Source: Phoronis australis
Taxonomy: Eukaryota; Phoronida; Phoronidae
Reading direction: 5' to 3'
Assembly: GCA_002633005.1 (NCBI GenBank)
Contig: NMRA01000798.1
Span: 1 to 64,000, forward strand
Length of the DNA: 64,000 nt
Below the pieces are notes generated by a model, which worked only from the letters and a program-made list of their open reading frames with translations, did no database searches and was not told the origin of the DNA. The translations under genes were made by a program, and so were the position numbers. This document shows, piece after piece, positions 10,994 through 22,974 of the stretch. The first letter of the stretch is position 1; every line of letters begins with the position of its first letter.

Positions 10994-10999
10994 AATAAA
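10994..10999 (+). other. Candidate polyadenylation signal of LamG gene
   Basis: AATAAA about 240 bp after the LamG stop codon, in AT-rich 3' UTR-like sequence followed by a GT-rich stretch (TATGTTGGTC). Confidence 0.55.
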
Positions 11000-11371
11000 G
11001 TGTAAGAATATGTTGGTCAGGTATCTCATCATTTGCATTTCTGTGGCATTTTGGGACACTGTTGACACAAGGCCATATTATAACTGTTAAATATCTGTCT
11101 GTTGCTATCATTTTTATATTGTCTTGTATTGTATTGAATTTTTTCATGTTAATCATCATTTTATGTCAAGCATTGTTCATCACAGTCAAAGTCGCATAAA
11201 TCAGACATGCATAAGTCTGATTTTTGTTAATTTGGGTAGTTCACTTGTCATATACTCTTTGTGCACTGGAGCCTTCACATAAATCAGATTTTGCCATTCA
11301 CCGTTGAAATCTCTCGGTCTGGTTGGATATGACTTATGCGAGTTTTACCATTACCAAAGCTATTCAGAGAA

Positions 11372-11500
11372 AGTGACCCTAAATTCTCCATCAGAGTAGC
11401 AGTACCCCATGACCAGTGACCCTAAATTGTCCATCAGAGTAGCAGTACTCCATGACCAGTGACCCTAAATTCTCCATCAGAGTAGCAGTACCCCATGACC
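11372..11500 (+). repeat. Minisatellite, 3 x 43 bp
   Basis: Three consecutive 43 bp units starting at 11372, 11415 and 11458 (AGTGACCCTAAATTCTCCAT...CATGACC), nearly identical. The few differences suggest a recent duplication. Confidence 0.9.
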
Positions 11501-11714
11501 AAGTATGAAGGGGAATGAACATGAAAGTTAGAAAGGTGACTATGTCATTCTGTAAATAGCCAGGAAGGTGGCTAAATCTTTCTGTGTATAGCCTGAGAGG
11601 TGTCTAAGTCTATTTATAATTAGCCAGCATTTCTGAATATTTAGAGAACTGATTGACGGATTTAAGTAGGTATGTGATGACAAGTCGGTGGCAGTGCTTG
11701 GTGCAACATTCTTT

Positions 11715-12070
11715 TTAAACAATGCAATGCAGGGATTTTGCAGGTAACCTTTGTTTGTAAATATGATACTTGCCCAGGCAAAGAACCATACTTTGTAAAA
11801 TCACTTCCACCTGAACACCAATAGAACTGATTACAAAAGGACTATGTCCAACAGCATCTACCAGCCAATTATTAACATTAGTCCATAACTGTTGAGTAAT
11901 GTTACAAGACCAGTACACATGGACATTAGATTCACTTTCCCCTAAGCAAAATGGGCCCAAGATCAATTACGCCAAACATATGTCAATGTAAAAATTCATT
12001 ACAACCTGTAATTCTGCGAACCAGCCTAAATTGGAACCATCTCGGAGAAACATCTTTAGTGAATGAATAG
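11715..12070 (-). pseudogene. LINE retrotransposon remnant (RT C-terminus, zf-RVT-like)
   Basis: Read on the minus strand, about 12050 to 11990 encodes PRWFQFRLVRRITGCNEF. Then come GPFCLGESESNVHVYWSC, NITQQLWTNVNNWL and GKYHIYKQR. This is the arrangement at the C-terminus of L1-like LINE polymerases: an L-R-W-F-Q-x-R-x-x-x-R-I-x-x-x-N motif, then a Cys-rich zf-RVT segment and a final K-Y-x-I-Y-K. In-frame stops and frame changes show it is dead. Only the 3' end is present. Confidence 0.75.
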
Positions 12071-12200
12071 ATGTAGGAAAAAACATTTTACCACCATTCT
12101 GTAGTATCCTGGAGATTTAATTTTTCCCTCCACTTCATTTGACACGTTGCTCTTTTTACTGCTAACAGCGGTCATTATAGGCGAAACAAAATTCTGCTTG

Positions 12201-12388
12201 ATTACTCTGCGTGTGCAAGTGCAGAGTACTATATAGTTCCTGTGTTTTCTTCAATTTTATTCTTATTACTCTGCGCGTGCAAGTGCAGAGTACTGTAGTT
12301 CCTGTGTTTTCTTCAATTTTATTATTATTACTCTGTGCGTGTAAGCGCAGAGCACTGTTGTTCCTGTGTCTTCTTCAATTTTATTCTG
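12201..12388 (+). repeat. Tandem repeat, 3 x ~63 bp, each with a small hairpin
   Basis: Three units start at 12201, 12265 and 12327 (ATTACTCTGCGTGTGCAAG...TTCCTGTGTTTTCTTC). Each begins with an inverted pair around CTCTGC...GCAGAG. The 8 bp stem TACTCTGC/GCAGAGTA is perfect in the first two units. Confidence 0.85.
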
Positions 12389-12489
12389 ATTCTTATTCTT
12401 CCGACCAACTTTGCCATCTGATAACTTTGAAATGACTGCAGGTAACTTCAAGTTTGAGGTAGGCTATTTAGCAGAATATAAATTTTGAT

Positions 12490-13870
12490 TCATTATATAA
12501 TCATATTCGATAATGCACCGGAAGAGGTCATTTGGTGCAAAGGTCGTACAATTTTCAAAATGCTACCATTTCTACAATTTTAAAGGATTTTTTATTCAAA
12601 TTTTGTGCACAAGTGTATTGCAACAAGACAATTAACATATTAATTACTTTTCTAAGTAATCGGGTCATCCAAACAGGTCAAAGGTCATGGGGTGCAAGGT
12701 AAAATTTTGAGCTAAACACTTCAAATGACATAGCTGATTGGAACGTGTAATTGAGTTCCAAATCCAAAGATTCAGGTTATTTCGTACAACCATGGGGTCA
12801 TTAGGTGCATTTTTCTTCTGAAATTTTGACCTTTTTATTCAACACATATTCTTATATGACAGCAGTTAAAACAACTGTGATTCTCAGCAGTAAAGACAGT
12901 TTTCATGGTCTTTGCAATAGTTTTACTAAAAGGACTTGTAATGCACTGGATAAGGTCAATTAGTGCAAAGGACGTCTACTTTTCAAGAGGTTATTTCTCC
13001 TACATTTGTCAAGGAATTCTCTTCAATTTCAGCACACTGGTGTAAACGTACATGCCAATCAAAATACCCTTCTCTACTAAGCAATAGGGCCATTTAATCA
13101 GAAGCAACAGGTCAAAGGTAATATAGTGCAAACTAAGGTTTTCAGCTAGACACTTCTAATTTACATATCTGTTTAGTAAATGCGATTTTTTGGGTTGTTT
13201 GGTGCAACCATGGGGTCATTAGGTGCATTTTTCTTGTGAAATTTTGACCTTTTTATTCTACACCTATTCTGATATGACAGCAGTTAGACAACTGAGATTC
13301 TCAGCAGTAAAGACAATTTTCATGGCTTTGCAATAGTTTTACTAAAAGGGCTTGTAATGCACTGGATAGTCAATTAGTGCAAAGGTCATCTACTGTTCAA
13401 AAGGTCATTTCTGCTATATTTTTCAAGGAATTCTCTTCAATTTCAGCACATTTGTTTTAAACCTACATGTCTATGGAATACCCTACCTTACTAAGCAATA
13501 AGGACATCCAATCAGAAACAATAGGTCAAAGGCCATTGAGTGCAAGCTAAGATTTTGAGCTAGACACTTCAAATTTACATACCTGTTTAGTAAATGCGAT
13601 TGAGTTTGAATTCTAAAGTTTCAAGTCATTTGGTGCAATCATGGGGTCATTTGGTGCATTTTTCTTCTGAAAGTTTGACCAATTCATTCATCTTCTATTC
13701 TAAAGTGCTTTGAGGTAAGACATCTGTAATTCTCAGCACCAATCACACTTATCATCGAGTTTACATTTCTTCCCTCATCAGGGCTCATAATGCACCAGCA
13801 AGGGTCAATTAGTGGAAAGGTCATCAAGTTATCAACATGTAATTTCTCCAATGGTAAACGGGTTGTTGTC
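12490..13870 (+). repeat. Long-period tandem repeat, ~418-431 bp, 3-4 units
   Basis: The landmark CCATGGGGTCATTAGGTGCA recurs near 12790, 13208 and 13639 (period 418 then 431). The landmark TAATGCACTGGATA-GGTCAATTAGTGCAAAG recurs near 12515, 12937, 13350 and 13790. Within a unit the shorter motif GGTCA-TTGGTGCA is itself repeated. No open frame spans it, so it reads as a decayed satellite-like array. Confidence 0.8.
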
Positions 13871-15240
13871 AATAACTTTCCATAACATTCCAATAAAATG
13901 CATGCGCAGAGTCCATTATTGTCACACTGTTACAATAATCTCTTTAGTTACATCTGTCCTTGTATTGTATGTTATGTGACATCTATAAAGCATGATTGTA
14001 TATTTCTGTTTCTATCGATATGTAGTGTTGACGTAAGTTCATTTTTATCTGATAAGATAAGTACATTAATGCGCTTAGGTCTTTTCTTTTTATGAATCTT
14101 GAGAGTAAGTTGAAGCCACACATAGTATAATATTTGAAACCTATGACAGTAGTTTTAGAGTTTTTGAATAGAGTGCATGTTCCTTAGTATACACAGTGCC
14201 ACTATTATTACTTACTATAGTGACCTTAGTGATGATCTACCTGGAGTTCACTGCTTAATTGTGAGGCTAAATTCACTCACCTAATGTCGTTTGTTGGAAT
14301 GCAATTACTTTTGACATTGTATTAAATCACTGAATGAACCTATGAAAAATATTAACGCAATTTCACATGTAGTTAAGATTGTCGTGGAAATATTTTCTCC
14401 ACCTCCGCTATTTGGCCCGTGTAATGTGAAAAATTTTGGTAATGAGGGGTAAGTAAAGGGTGGCGAGAGGTACACCTTGTTCATGTTTTGCTACTTAATT
14501 TTATACATTTATTGGCAGTTGAAAACTGTTAGCATTATGCTTGTGTTACCAGGAAGGTTAATTAAATGGGTCAAGCACGTATTTGTTTAATTTTCTTACA
14601 AACATGGCATCAGGTGTGATATATACTAGGTGTAGTTTTGTCATATAAACAAAGTCAATTTTGAAACAGTTACTCTCTGAACTCGGTCGGTACGTACCTG
14701 GCCTGAGTTCAGTAACGCTAGGACCTCCGGCGCTAAAACTGAACCAAGACTTTGTGAGATTACGTGACATATTGACGTATTTTTAATGAGAATATGTGAT
14801 TTTAGCTAGATTTTAGTAAAGTCCTAGCGTTATTGAAATCTATCTTATTCCTACTGCGTTACATAAAACCGCGAACTCAACTCGACGGTAAATCACACGG
14901 TACTAGTCGCGTAAAACCTATACAGACCTGCGCAAATTAAGAGCGAAACTAGTACTTTTGCTGGGGGGTGTCAAGCGTATTTTTGCCCTACATTTTGGTA
15001 CGCCTGCCCTACAAATTCTCTGAAAGACTATATGGAGCAGTTAGCTGAATTAAAACAATAAATCAAGAAATAACAACGATGAAATATTTTACAGTAATGT
15101 ACTAGTTTACACCTACCTTCAGTGTGAGGTACTTCACGGAAAGCATCTGGTTACAATTTCCCTGATAAGCTCAGTCAAAAATCCCAATATCAAAACATTT
15201 AATGCAAGAAAACATACAGTCGAAGAGTCAAACAAAAGGG
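13871..15240. other. Intergenic stretch, nothing recognised
   Basis: No credible coding frame, RNA gene or repeat structure recognised. Confidence 0.4.
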
Positions 15241-15244
15241 TTTC

Positions 15245-15384
15245 ATGGGCGGATCCAGGATTTTGAGTTGGGGGGCAGGGCAGAGTATTAGCCAGGATTC
15301 TGCACAGTCAGACATTCGCACCCCCCAACTGCCAAATGTAATCTGGGGGGCATGCCCCCCCTCTAAATCTGCCACTGAGTTTAC
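15245..15384 (+). mobile_element. GGCGGATCC-type MITE, copy 1
   Basis: Starts GGGCGGATCCAGGATTTT and ends in the approximate inverse (CTCTAAATCTGCCACTG), with G- and C-runs just inside both ends. About 140 bp. Inverted relatives are at 28604-28761 and, 5'-truncated, 45671-45926. Confidence 0.7.
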
Positions 15385-15723
15385 TAAACGTTACTATCTT
15401 CAGCTAGAGTTCGATATCGTTTTTTCAAAGACCTATAGACTTTTGAGAAGTTATTGAAACATTACAGACTCGCGATGTTTATCTTTCAGCTTCATGATCT
15501 TTTTTTTACTCCAGACGTCGATTATAGTCTCAACGCTCATGGCATCTGTCAAATCCCTTTCAGTTGCATGAATTTGCCCAGTCACAGTTGAACGGAGGAA
15601 ATTTTTGATGACGTTGATAAAGCCTTAGCAAATCTAACAGTAGTTACATGATTTTATACAACCTTAACCCAATGCACGCACAACCATATGGGATGTAATT
15701 TAACGTGCTAATTACATGACAGC

Positions 15724-16250
15724 GTTTCTCCCGTTCAGTGACTACCAGACGAAGGGGTTTCTGAGCGTGTGATAACATGTAATTGCTTTGTTAACTGCCA
15801 AGCAGAGTCTTTTTGTCTGTTATGACAACAGGCACGCCAATTATCTACCAGGCTTATTATAGACCACGTATAAACACCGTCAAACCCAGAGTACATTCGG
15901 AAAGAATACATTATGGTAACTTCGGTTGCAGTTGGGCGATTTTGGCGATTCAAAAACTAAACATGGTCACCATTTGACGAGGATTTCAGAAATGCTATTG
16001 GTTTATGTTCAAATATGTTATAACTTAACTTTCATTTTTAACAGCACAGCCCAGTCAGGCTAGATGTGATCTTATTGAAGATTAGAGCAATTATCAAACA
16101 AAAGAGAGCTGGCCCTCCAAACATTAATGCCAGAATGGAGTTAATCAGTCCTGTAAGAAATTGACTACAGAGGTAAACTTCCCAAGTTGTTGTTGGGCTA
16201 TAGAATCGAACAAGTTGGGAGCAACGGGAAAACGCCGTAATGAAAAGCGT
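15724..16250 (+). repeat. Dispersed repeat family B, copy 1
   Basis: The blocks CTCCCGTTCAGTGACT, TTAACTGCCAAGCA-AGTCTTT, GGGCGATTTTGGCGATTCA and CAGAATGGAGTTAATCAG, then GAATCGAACAAGTTGGGA, recur in the same order at 19678-20018. Copy 1 has about 170 bp of extra sequence between the blocks. Function and ends unknown. Confidence 0.65.
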
Positions 16251-16503
16251 ATGATATTCCTGATATTCACTTTTTTCCAAATCCTGTTGATGATGAAACA
16301 ATGCATTACCTCCATGTTAATTAACGTGTTGTCGGTGACACCTTCTTCGTGGACATTCAGTGGGTAACTGTGAACACAGGTTGATCAGAATCGTGTTGAG
16401 TCTTGTTTTGAAACGGAAGTCGCCTGCATGTTTGTGCACGGGACAGAAACCATAGATATCACCTATAGAATGATGTCTTAGTCAGGTTAACGGTTGTGTA
16501 ATT

Positions 16504-18744
16504 TTGTTGGAATTTTTTGGGGAAAGTGGAAACTATGCATTTTTGGAAACCTCATGGAATGGCAAATCAGAAAATAATTGATTCCATTTTTGGCGACCAT
16601 CTTAGTCAGTGGACATCTTGGATTTTCAAAAATGGCACCGGTAAAATGGATTTTGCCCAATATCTCCGCTTTTGAGTACTTAGATTGTTGGTTTTTACGG
16701 CTACACCTGCATTTCTTAGGTCAAGGAATTGGAAATTTTAATTTTTGGCGGCCATCTCGGATTTTTAAAAATGGCGCCCGTAAAATACATTTTCCTCAGT
16801 ATCTTTGCTCTTGGGTGACTTAGAATGTTAGTTTTAATGGCTGCACGCACATTTTTGTGGTCAAGAAATCTGAAAATGCAACTTATTAAATGTGAAACAT
16901 AATCAAAACTCCACTTATTAGCAGCCACGTTTTCTAAATGAATTCTTCATGTAATCCAACACATATGATCACTATCTTACTTTCTTGTATATTTTGTTCG
17001 GAGCTTGCTTCGTTCAAGACACTTACTAAACAAGTACCTAAACAACGTTTGCAGAACATGAAAGCATGCTTTTTGTATTGTCAAAAGTTTTTCAAAACTT
17101 TGAAATCAGTCTATAGATCATTACTACCGTCATCTCTGTCATCACTCATTGTCACCACGAATCACATCATCATTGCCATTCTGACATTCTGCACTACACT
17201 GACACAGATCTGTGGAAGGTAGGTTCTTCGATAGGGAAGAGCATCTTTGCACTGGCATCTAACCATCTCAGTGATAGCCTCTGGCCCCGGAAGCACCTCA
17301 GTTATGAGGGTTTCAGCTGGTTATCTTTGTCCTTGTAAATTCATTCTGCAATGGGTTAAGGAATTCCTGTCGAGCAATGACTGCCTGGCCCCACACTCTG
17401 GCTTGAATAAACACCCTCAGCACATGCTGTTTCAAAGCACCAATGGTTGGTGGACGTTTGTCGCTGTCAGCCATATGTTTACAGAAGAGGTACCATCTCA
17501 GCTATGGAATGCTATTTGTGTCTATATCCTATGGTGAATATGCACATGAAAAAAGGGGGCTAATATGAAAAGAGGTTCACATGTTACTTCATAAGCAGTA
17601 CAAAGAGTCTGCAATGCATTGATGTCATCAGTATGTGCCTTCGAATATTCAACCTACAGAATGTGTACCAGTGTTGTCTGTCCATGTAAAAGCATGGAAA
17701 GCCGGAAGAGCCTTGCCCGGGGAGCATCTGATGTTGTCCATATTGGATTATCGTCCACAATCCCAGATGCCATGGGGACTGAAGTATTTCTGAGAAGCTT
17801 GTCATAATAGGCAATGGCGAGTACTAGTACATCTAGGTCAGCCTGAGATAAAAAAAAACATCAGCTGAGAATCAGGGACATTTTGATGTGATGCCAAAAC
17901 TGCATGATATATTATCAATATGTCTGCTTTTTCTTGATTGTTTTCTTTTACGCGTAGATCGGTTGCTCTTTGTGTATCCCGAAGCTGAAGTAATGGCTAT
18001 CCTGGCAGAGTCTTTGCTATATTCACGTGTCTTTGCAGAGAGATGTTCATGGGAGAGGAAACGGTTTATTGGGATGTTCTGTTTGTAAGTCTCATCTCTG
18101 GTACTCAGTGTACTTGACCCTTTCTCTGCCTCCTTTTTTCTCTTGTGGCTTGTTTCAAAGAGTTGTCTTTATGGGTGTCAAAAACCAGAATGATATCGTC
18201 ATAATTTCTAGTTAAGTACATCACTTCCATACTACCCACACGTGCAGTTTTGTGGGTTGGGTGAACACACTCAGTGGCTGTTCTTTATATGTTTTCTGGA
18301 TCTAAAATCTCTTGCAACTTGAGGACTGTCCTGTTCTAAGACGTCTGCTTCGGAAAGTTTCTGCAGAATGTGGATCGATTCGACTTGCCTGTGCATGATA
18401 GCATTCAGCCATTATAACTAACATTTTAAGTGACCCAAGAGCAGAGATACTGAGCAAAATGTATTTTACGGGCGCCATTTTTGAAATTCCAAGATGGCCG
18501 CTAATAAAATTAAATTTCCAATTCACTGACCTGAGAACTGTAGGTGTAGCCATAACAACTAACATTCTCAGGGACCCAAGGGTGGATATATTGGGAAAAA
18601 TCTATTTTCCCGGCGCCATTTTTGAAAATCCAAGATGGCCGCCAAGATGGCCACCAAAAATGGAAATAATTATTTTCTGATTCGTCATTCCATGGGGTTT
18701 CCAAAAATGTATAGTTTCCACTTTCCCCCAAAAATTCCAACAAA
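16504..18744. mobile_element. DNA transposon remnant with ~360 bp inverted ends
   Basis: The left arm (16504 to about 16870, from TTGTTGGAATTTTTTGGGG) matches the inverse of the right arm (about 18390-18744, ending AAAATTCCAACAAA). Each arm holds two diverged ~150 bp units with the motif GGCCATCTTGGATTTTCAAAAATGGCGCC. Between the arms, on the minus strand, lies a broken coding remnant (17150-17850). Long inverted repeats enclosing a coding remnant fit a decayed DNA transposon. A target duplication was not resolved. Confidence 0.65.
17150..17850 (-). pseudogene. Broken ORF of a repetitive invertebrate protein family
   Basis: Minus-strand pieces in shifting frames read QADLDVLVLAIAYYDKL near 17845-17795, then YLFCKHMADSDKRPPTIGAL, KQHVLRVFIQARVWGQAVIA and NPLQNEF near 17500-17340, and a Cys-rich tail (STDLCQCSAECQNG) near 17215-17165. 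The order D-x-D-V-x-V-L-A, then PPTxxALxQHxxRxxxQAxxWGQ, then a Cys-rich tail is that of a protein family seen in many copies in marine invertebrate genomes. I do not know an established name. Several stops and frameshifts: dead copy. Confidence 0.55.
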
Positions 18745-19677
18745 TATTAAAGTTTGGACTTAGTGAACATGACTATGACAGGAACGCTCCCACGATCATG
18801 GCGGTAAGCCACGATGCCGTTTCTGTATGCCGTCCGTCTTCTCGAGTGCCAGAGGCGCGTCAAAAAATCAAATTAAACCTTGTTTTCCGTCGGCTTGAGG
18901 TTTCTTGCAAATAAAAAGGAACAGCGAAGCCCGATGATACAAATCATATTATAGTATGTCGAAAAAGCATACCGAGAATCAATGAAGATAGTCCGCATGA
19001 TACAACCTTTTGCATAATTTCTAGGCTCGAAAGCCTCAATGTTTGAATGTGACTGTTTGCCCAATTTATCTTCTGTCGTTGCCCTACTTTTTCTGCTGTT
19101 GACCCACTAAATCAAAAATTCTTGGTTGGGGGGGAGGGGGGGAGGTCACTAAACCCTGACACCCCCTGGACACACGGTTCTTGAGTTTACCACGCATTTG
19201 ATTGGGAGACTAGCTAGGCAGAATTTGCACACCTGCAGAGCCTTGTTTCGGTATTTCTGGTAACACGTTTCATTGGCAAAGTCAATATTGTCTCGCGGTG
19301 CGCAGTTTTCGATGATTGTGCGTGTGGCTGTATCTGCTGAAGCTCGCCCACCTGCACTTATAAGAGAAACTTAGACCTGTGTGCAAAACACTTAGTGAGT
19401 CAGCGAATTTCTTTTGAAAAAAAAAACATTATGCCCAGCAAAATCGCAAACTTCAAACTTTAGCGGCGGCGATTAACCGGACCCGCGCACTGAAGCAATC
19501 AGTGAACGTCATTCTCTCCATGCCTTCATGTGTACTTAAGACACTAAATTATCGTAAAACGAAACATCATGAACAAATACCAAAACTAAAGGATTCAACC
19601 AAAGCACGAGCCAAAACAATGAGGATTTCCAAAGGATGCTGTAATGTTTTAGCAGTACTAATAACCTGCATGACGGT

Positions 19678-20018
19678 GTTCTCCCGTTCAGTGACTTTAA
19701 CAGACGTAGAGGGTTGTGAGCGTGTGAAAACATCTAGCCCCTTTATTAACTGCCAAGCACAGTCTTTTGTCTGGTTTGACAACAGGCAGGCCATTGTCTA
19801 CCAGTCTTATTACATATCACGTGTTAACACAATCAAACCCAGAGCGAATTGGCACGTTCGGAAAGAATAGATTGTCGTACCTTCGGTTTTAGGTGGGCGA
19901 TTTTGGCGATTCAGATATGCCAGAATGGAGTTAATCAGTTGGATACAGGGGTCTTCTTCCCAACTTGTTGTTGGGTTATAGAATCGAACAAGTTGGGATC
20001 AAAGGGAAAACGCCGTAA
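19678..20018 (+). repeat. Dispersed repeat family B, copy 2
   Basis: Same ordered blocks as 15724-16250, ending GAATCGAACAAGTTGGGATC-AAGGGAAAACGCCGTAATG. Same orientation, about 4 kb away, on the other side of the 16504-18744 transposon. Confidence 0.65.
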
Positions 20019-20954
20019 TGTGGTTTTGGATTCCGGTTTGCTTTACTTTGAATGACGTGTAGGCCTACAAGGTGTATAAAATGTCAATTTGTGCGTGAAC
20101 TCAATTGTTCTTAATGAACAGGGATTTCGAATTTAGTTAATACCCTAGATTTTGGTATATCGGAGTGATTAACTTCTGAGGATCGTTACAAAAGACCTTG
20201 CTTTTGTTTTGAACAAGGGTACTTGGCATGTACGGAAATTATGAGCCTACAGTACACGCCATTGTTGGTTTACGTAGTAAGTGATATATTGGAAACGCCT
20301 CTCAGTATGCCCAGAATTTTACGATGACACTTGTCTTTCCCCAATTCCCAACGAACTATGTCTAACGTCACAGTAGTCAGAATGGTAAGAGCGGAAGGGT
20401 TATAGAATATTTCTATGAGAAAACTTGACACCGTTCTGGAACAGCTGCCGTTTTTTTAATTTTTGAATTGTTCGAAATCAAATGAGGTTTGAGAGTGATC
20501 CTGTTCTGTCAGGTAGAATGCCAACGCCCTTAGTGTTAGTTTTGACTGCTATACTCTGCCAGATAACGTCAATTGAGAAAGATCATATGGTGCTAGAAAG
20601 TTACATAGCAAGACTGCATGCGTTTCTCTGCTTTAAAGCCGATTTTCCATTTTGCGCACACAATTTAGATGTGTAAAAGCTTGGTAATTGTAATTGCAGT
20701 GATATTTGAATGGAAGTTATGTTTCGGGACTGGGTAGAAGAGGGGCGCGTGTTTGTGTAAAAAGGGGTGTTCAGGTACTCCAGAAGTGGAAAGTCATTTA
20801 CTGCTGTAAAGAGAGCTGAGGCCTAGGATAGGCCTTCTCCTGCTTTCTTGATGATTCAACCAGTGGCCGACACGTGTAGGGAGAATACACCGTAAACATG
20901 GCAATAACACGACTGAATGGACAGGATTGAAGACGTGAGGAAATCAGACCTGAG
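20019..20954. other. Intergenic stretch, nothing recognised
   Basis: No credible gene or repeat seen. Confidence 0.4.
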
Positions 20955-21035
20955 TTGATCATGCGCGCACTCAGAGGGGGGGGGGGNCGAGCCCCCCCCA
21001 TTTGGCGAAGTGGTCAAAAAGATCCGACATGCTTT
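20955..21035 (-). repeat. G-rich dispersed repeat family C, copy 1 (fragment)
   Basis: The inverse of the CACTTCGCCAAATGGG-(G-run)-CGAGCCCCCC-TGCGCGCATG motif found at 50855-51085 and 62285-62550. The G-run carries the only ambiguous base in the window (N at 20987), probably a homopolymer sequencing problem. Confidence 0.6.
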
Positions 21036-21990
21036 GAACGTCAACACAGCATTCATATATGAAACTTTTTACGGCGGCAATAAGTTTATACAGCACAGCA
21101 GTTTTTCGACAAGTCTGTTTAGTTAACCCATATCATATCCAGAATTAAAAGGTTCAGAAAAAGCACAATCGAGTCGCAAAACCAGCAAAAATGGCCACTA
21201 AGTGGCGTAAAGTACCTCCATTCCATCCGAAAACAGAAAAGCGTCATCTCACTAATAGATGCCTATATTCCAAATTTTATGAAAATCCATAAAGGACTTT
21301 GCTAAATTTAGCAAAGATCTTGCAAACGGTTTAGTAGGCCTAGAGACAGACATGGGCGCAAAAGAAAAACAAAACTGCCACTAGGAGGTACCACAGTAGT
21401 CGAAGTCATCGGAAAATCATCATGAGTTACCCTCTTCATAGTAAGAACTTACATGCCAATTTTCACATACCGTGGTCTTACTATCAACGTGCCTTTGTTT
21501 TTTTTTTTTGCAAAATATGTCATTTTTGAGGGATTGGGCCTTGAAACTATGTGTAAAATAGTGTACATAAATAAATACAGTTGTCTGGGTGACTGGCGTG
21601 TAGAGTTTTCACTTCGCTTTTGCAAGTCAAACCAGTGTTAGATGATATTTTGATTCCTCAAAACCGGTAACTGTCAAGTTGTTTACAGCTGAACGGCACC
21701 ATATCTTTGGCTCTGGTGTCATTCGTTTTAATGGTCGTGGATCACCTTTGGTACACTGCAACTGCTCGCGACGTCAGGTCCCGCATGTTAATGGTATACT
21801 AGTCAGCCAAAGTCCACTTTTTCGACGAATGGCAAGACGCTAAAAATTTACAATAAGGTTAAAATGAACCCAATCCTTTAGTAGCGATAAACCCTGTATG
21901 ACCTGAATTAAAAACAACAAGTGAGAAAGAGTGTCTACCGAGTTTATGAAATCATGGTATTCTTACTTTGGAAGGTTTGCAAGTTTAAAA
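21036..21990. other. Intergenic stretch, nothing recognised
   Basis: No credible gene or repeat seen. Confidence 0.4.
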
Positions 21991-21996
21991 ATCCAT

Positions 21997-22270
21997 ATTT
22001 ATGTTCGGAATATGTCCCGAAAAAAATAGGTGCGTCGCAAGCTCCGTTTCCAGAGATACAAAGGAGACCATGTATAGGCGATATAAGGTCATTTATTATG
22101 ACTGATAAGGTACAGAAATATGGGTGTACAAATAACATAAAGATAAAATAATAATCTTTGGAAAGATGAGCAATAAAAAGCGCCAGCACTCAGGTAAGAG
22201 GAACTACCCAAAAGAGAGGGTGGTAGAGGGTGAGAAAAAATGAAGAGAGATTAGACTCGAACCTAAGTGC
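21997..22270 (+). repeat. Dispersed repeat family A, copy 2
   Basis: Clear match to 9186-9470, including the TATGTCCCGAAAA start and the CAGCACTCAGGTAAGAGGAACTACC segment. Confidence 0.7.
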
Positions 22271-22552
22271 TGCTAAAGCGAAGTACTGATGGCAGGAAAT
22301 ATAGTGACTTTACTGAGAACAAAGGAGCCCTATGACACGTGACAATCATCAGCCTATGGGAGCCAGGAGCTGACCAAACTCGTGACACATGACACAAACG
22401 AACCAATAGTGAGGCTGGAAATGGAATGTCCTGGTGCCTCGAGTGCAGGAGGACCGGATGCGAATCTACACAAGCGGTTAATGGACCAGTGCGAAAGATG
22501 GGGGTATAAGTGGGATGAGTCCATATTCTCACATAAATATATTTAACGAGTG

Positions 22553-22745
22553 AAATATCATTTATGTTCGGAATGTGTCCCGAAAATAATACGTGCGTCG
22601 CAAGCTCCGTTTCCAGAGATGTGTGTATAGGCGGTATAAGGTCATTTATTATGACTGATAAGGTACAGAAACATGAATGTGCAAATAACATAAAGATAAA
22701 ATAATAATCTCTGGAAAGATGGGCAATAAAAAGCGCCACGAACAT
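22553..22745 (+). repeat. Dispersed repeat family A, copy 3 (partial)
   Basis: Matches family A from TATGTTCGGAATGTGTCCCG to GGAAAGATGGGCAATAAAAAGC with a small internal deletion. Lacks the 3' part. About 280 bp after copy 2. Confidence 0.65.
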
Positions 22746-22974
22746 AAATTCAACCAAGTCAACGAAATGCAACTATGATAGCAAGTTGTTACACAATCCA
22801 AATCAATAAACCCGCGTTTTAGAGATACTGAATACAGAAAGAGTGTTCTCAATAGATAATCGTGCCACAAGTGGTCCTGCAGTGAAGAAACCTGAGAGAT
22901 TTTAGTGGAAATTGCATATGAACGGATACTTTCAAAACTAAACCTCATGAGGGCTACAACGAAGTTAGATAAAG

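Noticed and set aside
11372-11500. Regular short repeats that could suggest a CRISPR array
   Set aside because: The units are contiguous 43 bp tandem copies with no unique spacers, and the DNA is animal nuclear.
20970-21000. G-run with an N as a possible G-quadruplex regulatory element
   Set aside because: It is part of repeat family C and contains an unresolved base. The run length may be a sequencing artefact.
22263-22772. 169-codon minus-strand open frame
   Set aside because: It runs across two copies of dispersed repeat family A and the unrelated sequence between them, so it is not a gene.
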